Shown piece after piece: positions 36,301-46,197 of a stretch of DNA of 64,000 nucleotides (its first letter is position 1; each line of letters opens with the position of its first letter). This DNA comes from Gamarada debralockiae (Eukaryota > Ascomycota > Leotiomycetes > Helotiales > Hyphodiscaceae). Below the pieces are notes generated by a model. That model was given only the letters and a program-made list of their open reading frames with translations, did not search any database and had not been told where the DNA came from. The stretch lies in the NCBI GenBank assembly GCA_002803225.1, contig NXFV01001529.1, forward strand, positions 1-64,000. The letters are read 5' to 3'. Both the position numbers and the translations under genes were made by a program.

Positions 36301-39241
36301 ATCTCCGCCTCAAGAACCGTTTGATTGTCCTTCAATCTACGGTTGGATTCAAGCTTCGTTGGCCAAGCGCACCTTGATGCCATTTTTAACTCTTCCTGAA
36401 TTAGTCGCGACTCGGTCATCGAAGTCTTCTGGAGATCCTCGCCCATGGTCTGAGTTGACGCCAAGAACACTTCTGTTTGCGCAATTTTTCTCGTCCATGC
36501 AGAGCAGTTGGTCGTCTGCTCAATTTGTTGAATCTTTGTCATCTGCCGGAATGGACATCCAATTGCTTGAGACTTTACCCGAAGCTGTCCTTGCACCACT
36601 GCAAGAAGCGATAGTCCAGTGCCAAATTGAGCCTCCAACGACATGGAGCAAAGATCTCCTTGCCATGGTTGGACGTGAAGATGTAAATATGCTTCTGACT
36701 CCCGGACAGCGACCACGACAATTACAGTCCACCCTCCTTGTCAGTCAAAACCGATTTCGAAAAATTGCTGTAACTAACATAGCACAGGCTCCTTCCCACG
36801 AGTCAAGCCTTGATGTCCATTCCATTTGCGCATCTACAACAGATACCGAGAATTCCAAATATTTTGATGGATCTGCTGAAGTGGACCGGAAAGCAATCAC
36901 CCGATCAATATTCAAAGATGATCAAAGAATGGTTGAAGCGGAACGTATTCTCAACACTCATCTACCAACTATCGCCCGCTGCAAATCTGAACCTCAGTGG
37001 TCAGAGTCTGAACTCCTTGAAGCACAGAAAGAGCACGCGCAGATGCTGGCCTATCGCACACTTGCTATTCCTTCAGGAAGAGGGCTACTTTATTTTAGCG
37101 CCCGTATTCCCCTTCTGACCCAAAAAATCAATGTCTCAGGGTTTAACTTAAGTTGTGTCATGAAGCCAGAGAACAATGCCGTTGGAGTCGACAAGAACGC
37201 GTTCACAGAAGAGAAGGTTTGCTGGGCGTTCTTTCATGCTGGTGTTGCTGCTGGCCTTGCCATTTCTCGAGATGCCAGGGGCATCGATACTTCCTGGATT
37301 CTGTACAATAAAGGAGACAACAAAGGAGGTAATGAACTCAACAATCGGCACGCTGGTTTCTTGCTCGCCCTGGGGTTGAATGGCCATCTAAAGTCGGTGG
37401 CCAAATGGGTCGCTTTCAAGTACCTGACCCCGAAGCACACCATGACTTCAATTGGATTGCTTCTTGGCTTAGCAGCATCTTATATGGGAACGATGGACTC
37501 ACTTATCACACGACTGTTATCAGTTCATGTAACACGGATGTTGCCTCCAGGTGCAGCGGAGCTGAATCTATCTCCTTTTACCCAGACCACCGGCATAATG
37601 GGCATCGGCTTGCTCTATTGCAACACTCAACATCGTAGGATGAGCGAGATCATGCTCTCGGAGATTGAGCACATCGACACTGAAACAGATGAAGAACCTC
37701 TTCGAAACGAGGGTTATCGACTAGCTGCTGGATTTGCTCTTGGATTTATCAACCTTGGAAAAGGGTCCGACCTAAAAGGGCTCCATGATATGCGTCTCAC
37801 CGAAAGGCTACTCGTTCTAGCTGCTGGAAGTAAGAAGGTCGATCTTGTTCATGTATTTGATAAAGCCACCGCTGCTGCCGCAGTGGCTATCGCCTTGATC
37901 TTTATGAAGTCGGAAAATCAAGTCTTGGCTCGGAAGATCGATGTGCCCGATTCTCTTCTTCAATTCGACTATGTCAGGCCAGACATATTTCTTCTGCGGA
38001 CTCTTGCCAGACATCTGATCATGTGGAGTAAGATCGAACCTTCTATCTCCTGGATACAGAAAAACTTGCCAGAGGCGTATAGGGAGCGGTTCACCCTTCA
38101 GACTGTCGATACTCTGACGAGCGAAGATCTGCCGTTTTACAACATCATTACGGGGCTTTGCTTCAGTGTAGCGTTGCGATTCGCTGGATCAGCATCAACA
38201 GAGGCCAGAGACTTGATGCTCTTTTACTTGCACGAGCTCACAAGAATCTGTCAAATCGAGGCAAATACATTCGACAAAAAATTGACAAGAAATACCGTTC
38301 GGAATTGTCAAGACATGTTGGCACTGGCTGGCGCAATTATAATGGCAGGAACGGGAGATCTACAAGTCTTCCGTAGACTTCGGTCCATGCACGGCCGAGA
38401 TGATAACGAGACTCCTTATGGAAGTCATCTTGCAACACATCTGGCAATTGGAGCTCTGTTTCTTGGTGGTGGGACTTTCACCTTTGGAACATCCAACATC
38501 GCTATAGCTTCTTTGTTAGTGGCCTTTTATCCGATTTTTCCGTCCTCCGTTCATGACAATAAGTCACATCTGCAAGCCTTCCGCCATTTCTGGGTCCTGG
38601 CAGCAGAAGCTCGCTGTCTAGTTACGAAAGATGTCGATACAAACCAACCTGTCCCAATACCCATCACCGTAACTCTCCGTAATGGAGAACAGACCCAACG
38701 TCACAGCCCATGTCTCCTCCCGGAACTTGATACGATTAAGACTGTCCGCACTAGCAGCTCCGAATACTGGAATGTCGTCCTTGATCTGGAAAGTAATGCA
38801 ACACACATCGCATCCTTCAAAGCAACCCAAACGATCTACGTACGACGACGTCCAGCCCACGATGCCAGTTCTTCTGCATTCCAGGCCACTCTCCAAGCAT
38901 TGAACGATGTCGATGGCACCGCCCCTCAGTCTCTTGAATGGCTGTTTGAGCTACGTGCTTTTGCGGGTCTGACGAAAGCAGAACGAGCGCTTGTCCTACC
39001 ACCCGACCGCGGCGGCTCGAGTCATGTTTATGCTGGGACCGAAGAGACGGTTGTTGATGTGAGATTGGTCCTTGAGAATGCTACTCTGGATAGTGGGAAG
39101 AGGGATCGTTTGTTGGGATTGAAGTTGCTGTTTGAGTGGGCGGATCAGGCAACGAGTGAAGGGAAAGATATGCAGTGGATACGAAGGGAGGTGATTGAGA
39201 GATTAAAGGCGAGAGTATGGATGATGGCTGAGGAGGAGTAG
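33338..39241 (+). CDS. apc1: anaphase-promoting complex subunit 1 (APC1/BimE)
   Basis: A single 1967-residue frame. The N-terminus (LGLHQPTGLQHAI, CVIWSRGGVFRKSYRF) matches the APC1 N-terminal beta-propeller. The central part has Ser/Arg-rich phospho-rich loops (SRRRSSFVPG, RRKSRRVSSMLARAD). From about residue 1330 to 1640 are proteasome/cyclosome repeats (AGFLLALGLNGHLKSVAKW, GIMGIGLLYCNTQHRRMSE, LAAGFALGFINLGKG, ATAAAAVAIALIF). The C-terminal domain ends WIRREVIERLKARVWMMAEEE. APC1 is the largest scaffold of the APC/C ubiquitin ligase that drives the metaphase-anaphase transition; the Aspergillus orthologue is BimE. Length and architecture agree with the family. It is intronless here, which is unusual for a 5.9-kb gene in a genome rich in small introns. 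ATG 33338 is the first in frame. Confidence 0.95.
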   Translation: MAAVTSLGLHQPTGLQHAIQEGLLLPDPSNTSYIWHNHLDDNSSSNLDDDELLVTPRCVIWSRGGVFRKSYRFDLENEPVTQALMTTFPSVGPLGAKDRKSDQHTKKWNTRSTAIVVFLKTQAHVYFLSGTSHVIHLPFEVEYASAAPNGLIIQRKLRVDNLVAASLKFPRVPPNSFVSSQPQPWSAASSQQSTFSIADLGAPKQMPLPPNSTLKDLWDPPSLKNDTNWPRLFSLSDPLAEMGLVVAQSLKPEGRGHRRSSTKIAALDTAEEILYVSRRTEFSNEDSENPLILALTLNRETSMYTVWKLSYVGQESGTRDKQRVTSGGSATSRRRSSFVPGTGTGATTPVPNSQQTFRESFGGNTLGIAPKRGTKQEDLMDKPVDFVSALDPDFDNAAVPRRKSRRVSSMLARADLSASHERSAFSDLATGHHSVTARRGESLGSQHGRTSVGAFAGVNGQSLSQATHFSHSINSFLEAPVDELLDELRAGGDFEGFHNMGLDDEEFDALRQEIVLTQVWSVPAEHTNIRYSSQHTPAKSQFKIFSLTAPASAMDDQQGNTIVICVLDPDDRRLVVLTLYTKTHKSAKFDLNENQNPTKPEKDTTVVSQGLVTRAKGVIDACRIDDGNISRILVLTETPDGYGELSLQAPWSVLMKVPLPGKFTIRNIRNLSFDATPAARREGGFKRVLSKGPRGLHGLRNSKPHGLVDLIDDEGKMHQLHILLRPRNPHVRAAIDVCRAVVPGSRGGEGVLVAWWNVMQWLRLESIDAVDVEWTALVITLFSMVLGLGHTLKPVQNRTHTKRKSRSGQFRSSGGTDLESWEIMQGQETANGNPSPSWAENQGWKWLNAEEGQDVGPKYDSESSTSISLQLSAGSERFLRKHVTFAREFVSSTLGQSSLPGTLPTSGNGSPESRKAALIDIIIGLHLLHEERKLDTTMVDSFCTGTVSLAPVLGQIARWLGWTNWANIYDVEEASMFGVEYDAEPPIESPPQEPFDCPSIYGWIQASLAKRTLMPFLTLPELVATRSSKSSGDPRPWSELTPRTLLFAQFFSSMQSSWSSAQFVESLSSAGMDIQLLETLPEAVLAPLQEAIVQCQIEPPTTWSKDLLAMVGREDVNMLLTPGQRPRQLQSTLLVSQNRFRKIAVTNIAQAPSHESSLDVHSICASTTDTENSKYFDGSAEVDRKAITRSIFKDDQRMVEAERILNTHLPTIARCKSEPQWSESELLEAQKEHAQMLAYRTLAIPSGRGLLYFSARIPLLTQKINVSGFNLSCVMKPENNAVGVDKNAFTEEKVCWAFFHAGVAAGLAISRDARGIDTSWILYNKGDNKGGNELNNRHAGFLLALGLNGHLKSVAKWVAFKYLTPKHTMTSIGLLLGLAASYMGTMDSLITRLLSVHVTRMLPPGAAELNLSPFTQTTGIMGIGLLYCNTQHRRMSEIMLSEIEHIDTETDEEPLRNEGYRLAAGFALGFINLGKGSDLKGLHDMRLTERLLVLAAGSKKVDLVHVFDKATAAAAVAIALIFMKSENQVLARKIDVPDSLLQFDYVRPDIFLLRTLARHLIMWSKIEPSISWIQKNLPEAYRERFTLQTVDTLTSEDLPFYNIITGLCFSVALRFAGSASTEARDLMLFYLHELTRICQIEANTFDKKLTRNTVRNCQDMLALAGAIIMAGTGDLQVFRRLRSMHGRDDNETPYGSHLATHLAIGALFLGGGTFTFGTSNIAIASLLVAFYPIFPSSVHDNKSHLQAFRHFWVLAAEARCLVTKDVDTNQPVPIPITVTLRNGEQTQRHSPCLLPELDTIKTVRTSSSEYWNVVLDLESNATHIASFKATQTIYVRRRPAHDASSSAFQATLQALNDVDGTAPQSLEWLFELRAFAGLTKAERALVLPPDRGGSSHVYAGTEETVVDVRLVLENATLDSGKRDRLLGLKLLFEWADQATSEGKDMQWIRREVIERLKARVWMMAEEE

Positions 39242-41085
39242 ATGGATGATTGCGATGTATATCATATGAATGATTCGGGTTATGAAGACGAGGTCACGAA
39301 TAGAAAAGGGGCCGGGAAAGGTGCTTCGGAACTTGGTATGGCAGAAGGCTTGCATCTGGTATATAGAGCATGAGAGCAATTTGAAAGCGATTAACAGCTT
39401 TGAGACAAATGTCAGAACTTGTTGGTTGAATTACAACAGACTATTCCACAATTCTTAATGTCAGCCAGGCTGCAGGTCTCCGACAAGTGTCAAACAAAAT
39501 CCAAAATCTCAACAAAAAAGTAAGGGAAGCTCTCAAGGGCCATTCATTTATTATATTTGGTTCTTTTGGATTGAATAACTGTCAGGTTTCATGGTCGTGA
39601 ACGCCTGCGACCTTGGTCTCACGAGCGGTGGTGGCCGCGCTTGCTGTGAAACCTTCAGATTTTGTCAACCATTTCATCTAAGAACAAAACCATCATTAAC
39701 AGCTCATTCCACGGTTTTCTTTGCCATTGCTTTGGCCTAAATACTTACTACTCGTCCTATCAACCGTTCTCATGGATCCAAAACTCTCAGTCTCCTTCCT
39801 TAACTTCCTTATAAAGTTATTACGGGGTCTCAACTACGATCATATAGAATTTACACAAACTATCAAATGACTGGAATCAATCCAGAAATCTATAGGATTA
39901 GCTGGAGATGTGTCTATGCACGTAATCCTACCTAACGACACCATGGAGATCATGTCCCGAAATATCAGAGCATTGCCATCCACCTCCACGAGTCTGCTCG
40001 AAGTGCTACTGTTTCAGGCTGCTGAATTGCTCTTAGTTTTTGGACGATTCAGGACGACAACGTATAATATGGAAATGCTTCTTGGAAAGGTGGAAAGGTG
40101 GAAAGATTCAAGAGCTCTGTATTACTTTTGAGGAAAATAATCACCGAGTGAGTGGTTCGTTGTTGGTATCAGGTCATGTGGTTTGAATGAAAGACTAATG
40201 GATGAGCAGGTCGATAACCTTTTACCTCCTCGGGAAAGGAAATAATGCGCAAGCAAGGGTCGAGTGTCTGAAACCAAGTAATTCTTTCACCTCTCTCTTT
40301 CTCGTCCGCATCCTCTGTTAAAGTGCAGAGCTAAGCTACGCAAACGCTTGTCAAGTGGCTTTGCGGACTAAGCACGGCGTTCGGCGAATGGAATATGGAG
40401 CTTCTGTTAAATCAAAGGACTAGAAAATATCATTGAAAACATTTCCTCGACTTGCTTTGGAGATTGTACTTTTGATCCAGTGAACACAATGTGCTTTGTC
40501 TTTATTTAAAAATTGGCTGCGGATGGGACACTCTCCCTTGTTCGTTTATTTCGTGTTTGCCAAAATTTCTCCTTAAATTTCTTATATCTTTGTAAAGGGT
40601 TGTTCTTTTACACAAGGAAATACATCTAAATCAACATTTTTTTTTTTATAGATCTTCTAATGGCCAATGAAGTTCGACCTTTGCCATCCTTCTTGACGAA
40701 AACATGATTACCAAGTAACATTGCATTTTGGATAAGGCGCGCCCTTGGGTGTCTGCGTTCTCACTAAGCTCTGTGCATCCGTCATCAATTATGAGAAAAT
40801 CGTTCAATCAGAGGCCGAGAGCCCCTTTCTCCTGCAGACAGGGGGTTTAGGGCGGAACTTATGGACCCTAAGCGCAGCTAATAACCGCACTTCCTCTCGA
40901 CAAATTTCCTCAAAGCACAGTACAAATATACGCGACTTGAGAGTGTATGGCCGCAATTGATTCCAAGGTTAAGACCTTGTCTTCCATTTAGTGCAGCTGC
41001 GTTGAAGTGTTGACGAGCGAATCGTCCGGCCCGCTGTCAGCAAGTTGTTTGCTTGACTCAACTCTTTCTCGATCCTCGCGTATGA
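39242..41085. other. intergenic region
   Basis: About 1.8 kb without a supportable gene. It has a poly-T tract near 40640 and a 73-codon frame at 39910-40131 with no recognisable features. Confidence 0.4.
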
Positions 41086-42751
41086 ATGATGGATGTGAAA
41101 TATAGAGGCAGTTCTGTGGCCGGAGAGGCAACGGCGCAAGTCTCCCGGGAGGCGGAACCTGACCCACAACCCGCAGCATCAAACAATTTCCAGTTCCTCA
41201 ATTTTACGGATTTTCAGCAGACAACCGATCCGCGGACAAAGAAAAAGGTTCGAAGCCATGTCATGCATAGAGTTCACCAAACTATGAGGAGTGGAGAGCG
41301 TGCAGAAAAGGATGGGGTGATCGTTCTCGATACTTCGCCGCTTCTTGGCGAATCGTCAGCGCCACAGGAATGCCAAGATCCCACAGTTCTTCCGGCCCCC
41401 TGCACTTTGGGAGCAGGTCGCTCAAACCCATTCGCCAATTATCCTATCCCTATGAATACGCGGACTCGCCATTTGTTTGATCACTGTAGGCTTTCTCTCT
41501 ATAGCCATACCTAACCGTTTTAACAGATAATGACAATGTATAGTACAGGGACCCTTTTGTCCTATGTTTAAAACGATGAGCAGAATTGGATTCTTCCAGA
41601 CTATGACAGACCCGGCTGGGTTTCGTCAGATTCTCTGCACTTCAGCCTGTCACATGGAGGTATTGCGCGGTGTAAGGTCTGAACCCTCTGATGCAATCGT
41701 GCTCTCTACGCAGGCTTTGCAATCTGTCAACACTAGGCTTGCAGATCCAGCTCAAAATCTAAGTGATGGAGTTATTGAAGCTATCTTGGCATTTTGCTGC
41801 CATAGTGTAAGTTATTCCGATGTGACGAAGCTAATGTAGACGCGGAATGTTTCTAACAGCAGCAAGATCATGTTTCACGATCAAAATGCTGCAGTGACGC
41901 ATTTCGATGGATTGGAAGAGATAATTCGGTTAAGAGGCGGATTGAAAAGTCTGGAATCCAGCCCAGTACTGCGAATGATGCTATTTTGGTTAGGCTATAT
42001 TCGATAATTCTCCAAGTCTGTCGATCTCTTTGGACTTACTTGAGTCAGGGCTGATACCAATATCTCCTTCACTGAAGACACCCCACCTCGATTCCCACTT
42101 CCGACAAACCTCCTCTCAGCCTACATGACCGACCCGCTGGCGAATGTATCGATTCCTATGCAGCTCACCGAAGCTTGCACCACAGAGGATATTGCAAGTG
42201 CAATGACAGATCTGTACAACCAGAATCAACTGCTTGTTGATCAGGTACATCCGCGAGATGGGTGGACCGACGGCGTCTTTGCAAACCTGAACCTTATGCC
42301 AGTACTATATAAGTTCCTTTCGATTCGGTACGATCATCTTAGACAAGATCCTGTCTTGATAAGGCATGCGGCGTACCGAGCTGGTGCTATCCTTTATCTT
42401 GCTGCTATTCGCGTAAAATTCGCCATCGATTTTTCTGCAGATCTTCATGTTCAAAATCTGAAAGACGCCTTGAGCGCGATGGAAGGCTTGAACGTTGATT
42501 GCGATCTTCCGGTACTGGTTTGGCTTCTAATTGTCGGGGGAACACGATCCAACGCGAATCAAGAGCACGACTGGTTTGTGTCCAAGTTGGCGAAAGTGAT
42601 TGCTTTTATGGGTTGCGAATCATGGGAGCAGGTGATGTATCATGTACGAGGAGTGTTGTGGGCAGACGGTGTAGCAGAGGAGGAATGTGAAGTGCTTCGT
42701 GGGGAAGTCTCCGCTAAGGTGTGGAGTTCATATGGTCATGTCTTTGCTTAA
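41086..42751 (+). CDS. second PF11951-like regulator-type protein, no zinc cluster
   Basis: Model: exons 41086-41485, 41544-41806, 41867-41988, 42049-42751; phases fit if the second intron uses a CAAG acceptor at 41866, which is non-preferred. Predicted about 495 aa. Family blocks: FQFLNFTDF followed by KKKVRSHVMHRVHQTM, then DPAGFRQILCTSACHMEVL, HFDGLEEIIRLRGGL, and a C-terminal VLVWLLIVGGTRSNANQEHD that parallels the end block of the gene at 29989-31750. No Cys6 cluster precedes it. The weak splice site and unusual short domain leave open that it is starting to decay. The last intron (GTTAGG...GTCAG, 60 nt) is confident. Confidence 0.7.
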
Positions 42752-42902
42752 TTAAGTTATTGTGCGGTACTGTAACGTAAATGCGTTTTGAGCTGGGAGT
42801 CAAGTGATTTTGCAAATGTATTTCAATGACTAACATTCTATGAATCTACTCTCTTAGAATGGACTGCACAAAGCTAAAGACAATTACGACATGCCAACAA
42901 CA

Positions 42903-43880
42903 TTACTCCCCAACTTTTACCACCAGTTTACCACCAGCCTGGCTCTCTTCCATCACCTCGTGGGCTTTCATGATATCTTCGAATTGAAAAACCTTTGACG
43001 GCTTCGCTTTGTAATGACCAGCAGCCACCTCGTTTGCAATGGTTTGAAGCGGCACGTCGGAGAGTGGGAAGCCTGGGGTACCGAAATGGAAACTTCCAAA
43101 GAAGCTGAAATGCACGCCGCTTGGCATTTGCAGCAGTGGATTGAAGTCAGCTATGGGGCTGAGCCCACCGAGAAAGCCAGCCATGCACACACGCCCGCCC
43201 CGTCGGACAATAGCCAAAGATTCGAGGAGGACACTATTTCCGACCAAGTCAAGTACCGCGTCAATTGGCTTTTTGTCTGCAAGCCTCTCTGACAGTTGAG
43301 GTCCCTCTTGCACGACATATTGAACACCTAGATTGACTAACATTGGTGATCTGTCGAGATTTCGGGTAGTGGCGATAACTTTTGCTCCGGCATTGATTGC
43401 GAGATTTATTGCTGCCTGTCCAAAGGAGGAAGTAGCCCCTCTCACAAGAAGAGTTTGACCGCTCTTCAACTCCAAGTTTCGGAATATTGTAGTCCAAGCA
43501 GTCGCATAGCTTTCAGGTAATGCCCCCAATTCCTCCCAGCTCAGGTCAGATTCGATTGACGCGACGTTGTTGACTGGGCATCGCGTGTATTCAGCATAGC
43601 TCCCGTTAATAGAACGTCCCATACCCCCCATCAAAGCTGCTACCTTGCTGCCAACGGCAAATTCACCACCTGGACATGAGTGGACAAGGCCCACGCATTC
43701 AATACCGCTCACTTCAGCTGTCTCGGCCCATTCACCCCGTCGCATATGCATTTCTGCGTGATTGATACCAAAGGCCTTGACTTGGATGACGACATGGCCT
43801 TCGAGTGGTTCAGGAATTGGAAATTCTTTGAAGAGGAAGACCGATGGAGAGCCTGGATTGGAGAGTGCGATGACCTTCAT
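42903..43880 (-). CDS. quinone-oxidoreductase-like medium-chain dehydrogenase/reductase
   Basis: A complete 325-aa single-exon MDR protein without the catalytic zinc motif. The N-terminal GroES-like domain (EPLEGHVVIQVKAFGINHAE) is followed by GSYAEYTRCPV and a Rossmann domain with the NADPH motif VRGATSSFGQAAINLA (about residues 144-160). The end QAGGKLVVKV is typical. Members reduce quinones or activated alkenes with NADPH in the cytosol; the substrate here is unknown. It stands alone between a regulator-like gene and a SDR gene about 0.9 kb away, both genes on the minus strand; a functional link is not shown. Confidence 0.93.
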   Translation of the reverse strand: MKVIALSNPGSPSVFLFKEFPIPEPLEGHVVIQVKAFGINHAEMHMRRGEWAETAEVSGIECVGLVHSCPGGEFAVGSKVAALMGGMGRSINGSYAEYTRCPVNNVASIESDLSWEELGALPESYATAWTTIFRNLELKSGQTLLVRGATSSFGQAAINLAINAGAKVIATTRNLDRSPMLVNLGVQYVVQEGPQLSERLADKKPIDAVLDLVGNSVLLESLAIVRRGGRVCMAGFLGGLSPIADFNPLLQMPSGVHFSFFGSFHFGTPGFPLSDVPLQTIANEVAAGHYKAKPSKVFQFEDIMKAHEVMEESQAGGKLVVKVGE

Positions 43881-44806
43881 GTTGATATTGTTGATCGTTG
43901 AAAGTAATTGAGTGTTTGTAACTGGATGTTGGACAATGCTGTTGAAGACTTAGTTATGTTTTGAGTGCTTTTGTGAAGGCAGACAGAGATACTCAGACCT
44001 CTATATATATTGAAAGCTAGAGTTCGAGGAAGCCTCCTTCAGTAAAACAGATGACAAATGACATAGGCTGCAGAAGTCTTCTCGTTGTATTATTGACTCC
44101 ATCCGTAGTTCAGCAAAAGAGCCACAAGACAACATCTCCGGTTCCTGCAACATATTTGATTATTCAGATCCTGACGTAAAAAGTGCAAATGCATCAGGAC
44201 AAATCTCCTCGAAGTTTTCGATGACGAAAGTTATACCACCTTGTCATATGCTCTGTCGAAATGAAGAGCTTTTTGATCAACAAACCCCGAGGTCAATTTG
44301 AATTTAATGCAATTGGACTGTGTAACACGACCTGCATATGCATAGGCCGGGGGGGTGGAAACTCCAAATCGGGCATGGCCGCAAAACCAAGTATCGGCAT
44401 TTCATTTCACATTCCATACTCAAAGGAGAAATTGTCAATCTGGTGCAGTACTTCGTAAGCTCATTTACATCACTCGGTAGATACAGATGCAGCAAAGGAG
44501 GATTTGTGGAAAAAAAGAACTCGAGGAGCCGAGGGGGTAAGTGATTGAGGGCGGGTGGATCACGATTTGGAAGTGCGTTTATCCATGAGCCCAAAAAGGT
44601 AACCTAGTCCCACGCTACACGCTAGTTACCCCTTTCCTTCCAGATTTGATCACCTAGTCAGCTCGTCCATCGTTCTAGGCAAATTGCAGTACAAGATTGA
44701 ATTCAATTTCATTGATTTGCACGAATCATAACTATCTTCACACCTCAAAGCAGTACGAATAAAATGCTCACTACTACCACTACAAAACCCCCTCATGGCC
44801 AGCGAT
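43881..44806. other. intergenic region
   Basis: No gene supported; includes the quinone oxidoreductase promoter and the SDR 3' UTR. Confidence 0.4.
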
Positions 44807-45580
44807 CTAAACGGATTTTATCTCACCCCCATCCATACGCAACGCTGACCCTGTCATCCACCGAGCACCTGGAGAAACAAGGAATGCCATGAGCTCGGCG
44901 ATCTCTTCGGGTTCACCAAAACGACCAATACCAGCCTCAGCAGGGAAAGTCTTCATCGCTTCCTCCACAGTTGTATTGTGAGCAGGAGCCCATTTTTCAA
45001 GATACGTGCGTCTACGACCAGTCATGACCGGCCCTGGGAGAACGCTGTTGACCTGTACTCCATCCTTGATGCCTCGATCAGAAAAAGCCTTTGCGAGAGC
45101 CACAATAGCTGCGTTAACTGATGCAACAGCCGCGAATGGCGCCTTTGGGGCAACGGCGGAGTTGCCAGATGTGAGAATCACAGATCCACGAGTCGCTTTC
45201 AGCGATTCCCAAGCACGAATCGTCAAACGGCGAGCACCATGGAATTTGAGGGCGAAACCGCGATCCCATTCCTCGTCTTTCATTTCGAACAAGTCAATTT
45301 GAGGAACCGCTCCCGCAATGTTGACCAAAGCATCGATCCTGCCAAACTGTGCGAGCGTCTGGGCAACAACAATGTCCGCCGATGCTGCATCACTCAAATC
45401 GAGATCCAAAACTAGTGTGCTGGCCCCGTTTGACTTCACCAGAGCGGCCGTTTCGTCTAACTTTTCTTTATTTCTTGCAACGAGAACTATGGACGAGAAA
45501 TCGCGGGAGAGTCGAACTGCAGTAGAACGCCCGATGCCCTGCGAGCCGCCTGTCACTATTGCGACGGATTGGGCTGCCAT
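44807..45580 (-). CDS. short-chain dehydrogenase/reductase lacking catalytic Tyr and Lys
   Basis: A complete 257-aa protein with the classical SDR frame: nucleotide-binding TGGSQGIGRS near residues 10-19, VNIAGA (the NNAG equivalent), the ILTSGNSA Ser strand, and a C-terminal ARWMTGSALRMDGG. In the active-site helix, classical enzymes have Tyr-x3-Lys; here the aligned sequence is AAVASVNAA, so Tyr is Val and Lys is Asn. LPGPVMTG follows as usual. The protein is otherwise intact, so it may be a non-catalytic binding or regulatory SDR, or use a different chemistry. Some bacterial SDRs share such a helix. Minus strand, upstream of the broken hydrolase. Confidence 0.9.
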   Translation of the reverse strand: MAAQSVAIVTGGSQGIGRSTAVRLSRDFSSIVLVARNKEKLDETAALVKSNGASTLVLDLDLSDAASADIVVAQTLAQFGRIDALVNIAGAVPQIDLFEMKDEEWDRGFALKFHGARRLTIRAWESLKATRGSVILTSGNSAVAPKAPFAAVASVNAAIVALAKAFSDRGIKDGVQVNSVLPGPVMTGRRRTYLEKWAPAHNTTVEEAMKTFPAEAGIGRFGEPEEIAELMAFLVSPGARWMTGSALRMDGGEIKSV

Positions 45581-46197
45581 AACTTTGGTTGAAAGGTATC
45601 GATGCGTATTGACTATAAAGACAGGTGAAAAGATAATTACTAAATAGCAGCTTCAAATAAAGATCCGAAGCTGATTTTTATCTTCATTTTGAACGAGCTC
45701 AGAACCCAGTGCATCTACTTATGTCATTGAAATCATTGCCAGGTTTGGATTCGAACTCGAAATCACCCACGTTATAAAGACAAGCTTGGGGATCCTCTTA
45801 GTGGCCGTTCTGCGGCGATTCCTGACTCGGTAATCAAGTCGCAGCGGGGTAACCATGCACAGCAGGGGTGCTGCATTTTACTGTTTAGGATACTTAGGCG
45901 AGTTGCTCTCAGCTTATGCTCTATGTGAATGAAACCGTCATTATCGAACTCTTGTTCGGAATTGAACCTGCTTTCTCACGGAACTATTATGAAGACGATT
46001 CTAAGGCTGTGGCAAAAATTCGAACGTCATGCGCTGACAAAGTATCATCTTATGGGGTTTTCCGTAGGCTGTGAGAGTTTCACAGCGGAGATTTGATGCA
46101 GAGAGATATAAATTACTCCAGAATCTGCTTAATATTCCATTCTACATCATCACAATTGCTCATTGTTGCTTAGTGTCTAGTATCTTCACAGCTCAGC
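45581..46197. other. intergenic region with tRNA-like relic
   Basis: No gene. On the minus strand around 45815-45740 there is a T-arm-like GAGTTCGAATCC preceded by an anticodon-loop-like segment, but stems do not close, so at best a degraded tRNA or tRNA-derived element. Confidence 0.3.

Noticed and set aside
42903..45580. active biosynthetic or catabolic cluster of quinone oxidoreductase and SDR
   Set aside because: No backbone enzyme, the SDR lacks catalytic residues and neighbouring partners are broken; linkage alone is not evidence.
45740..45815. functional minus-strand tRNA
   Set aside because: T-loop-like sequence is present but stems do not close and the anticodon would be nonsensical.
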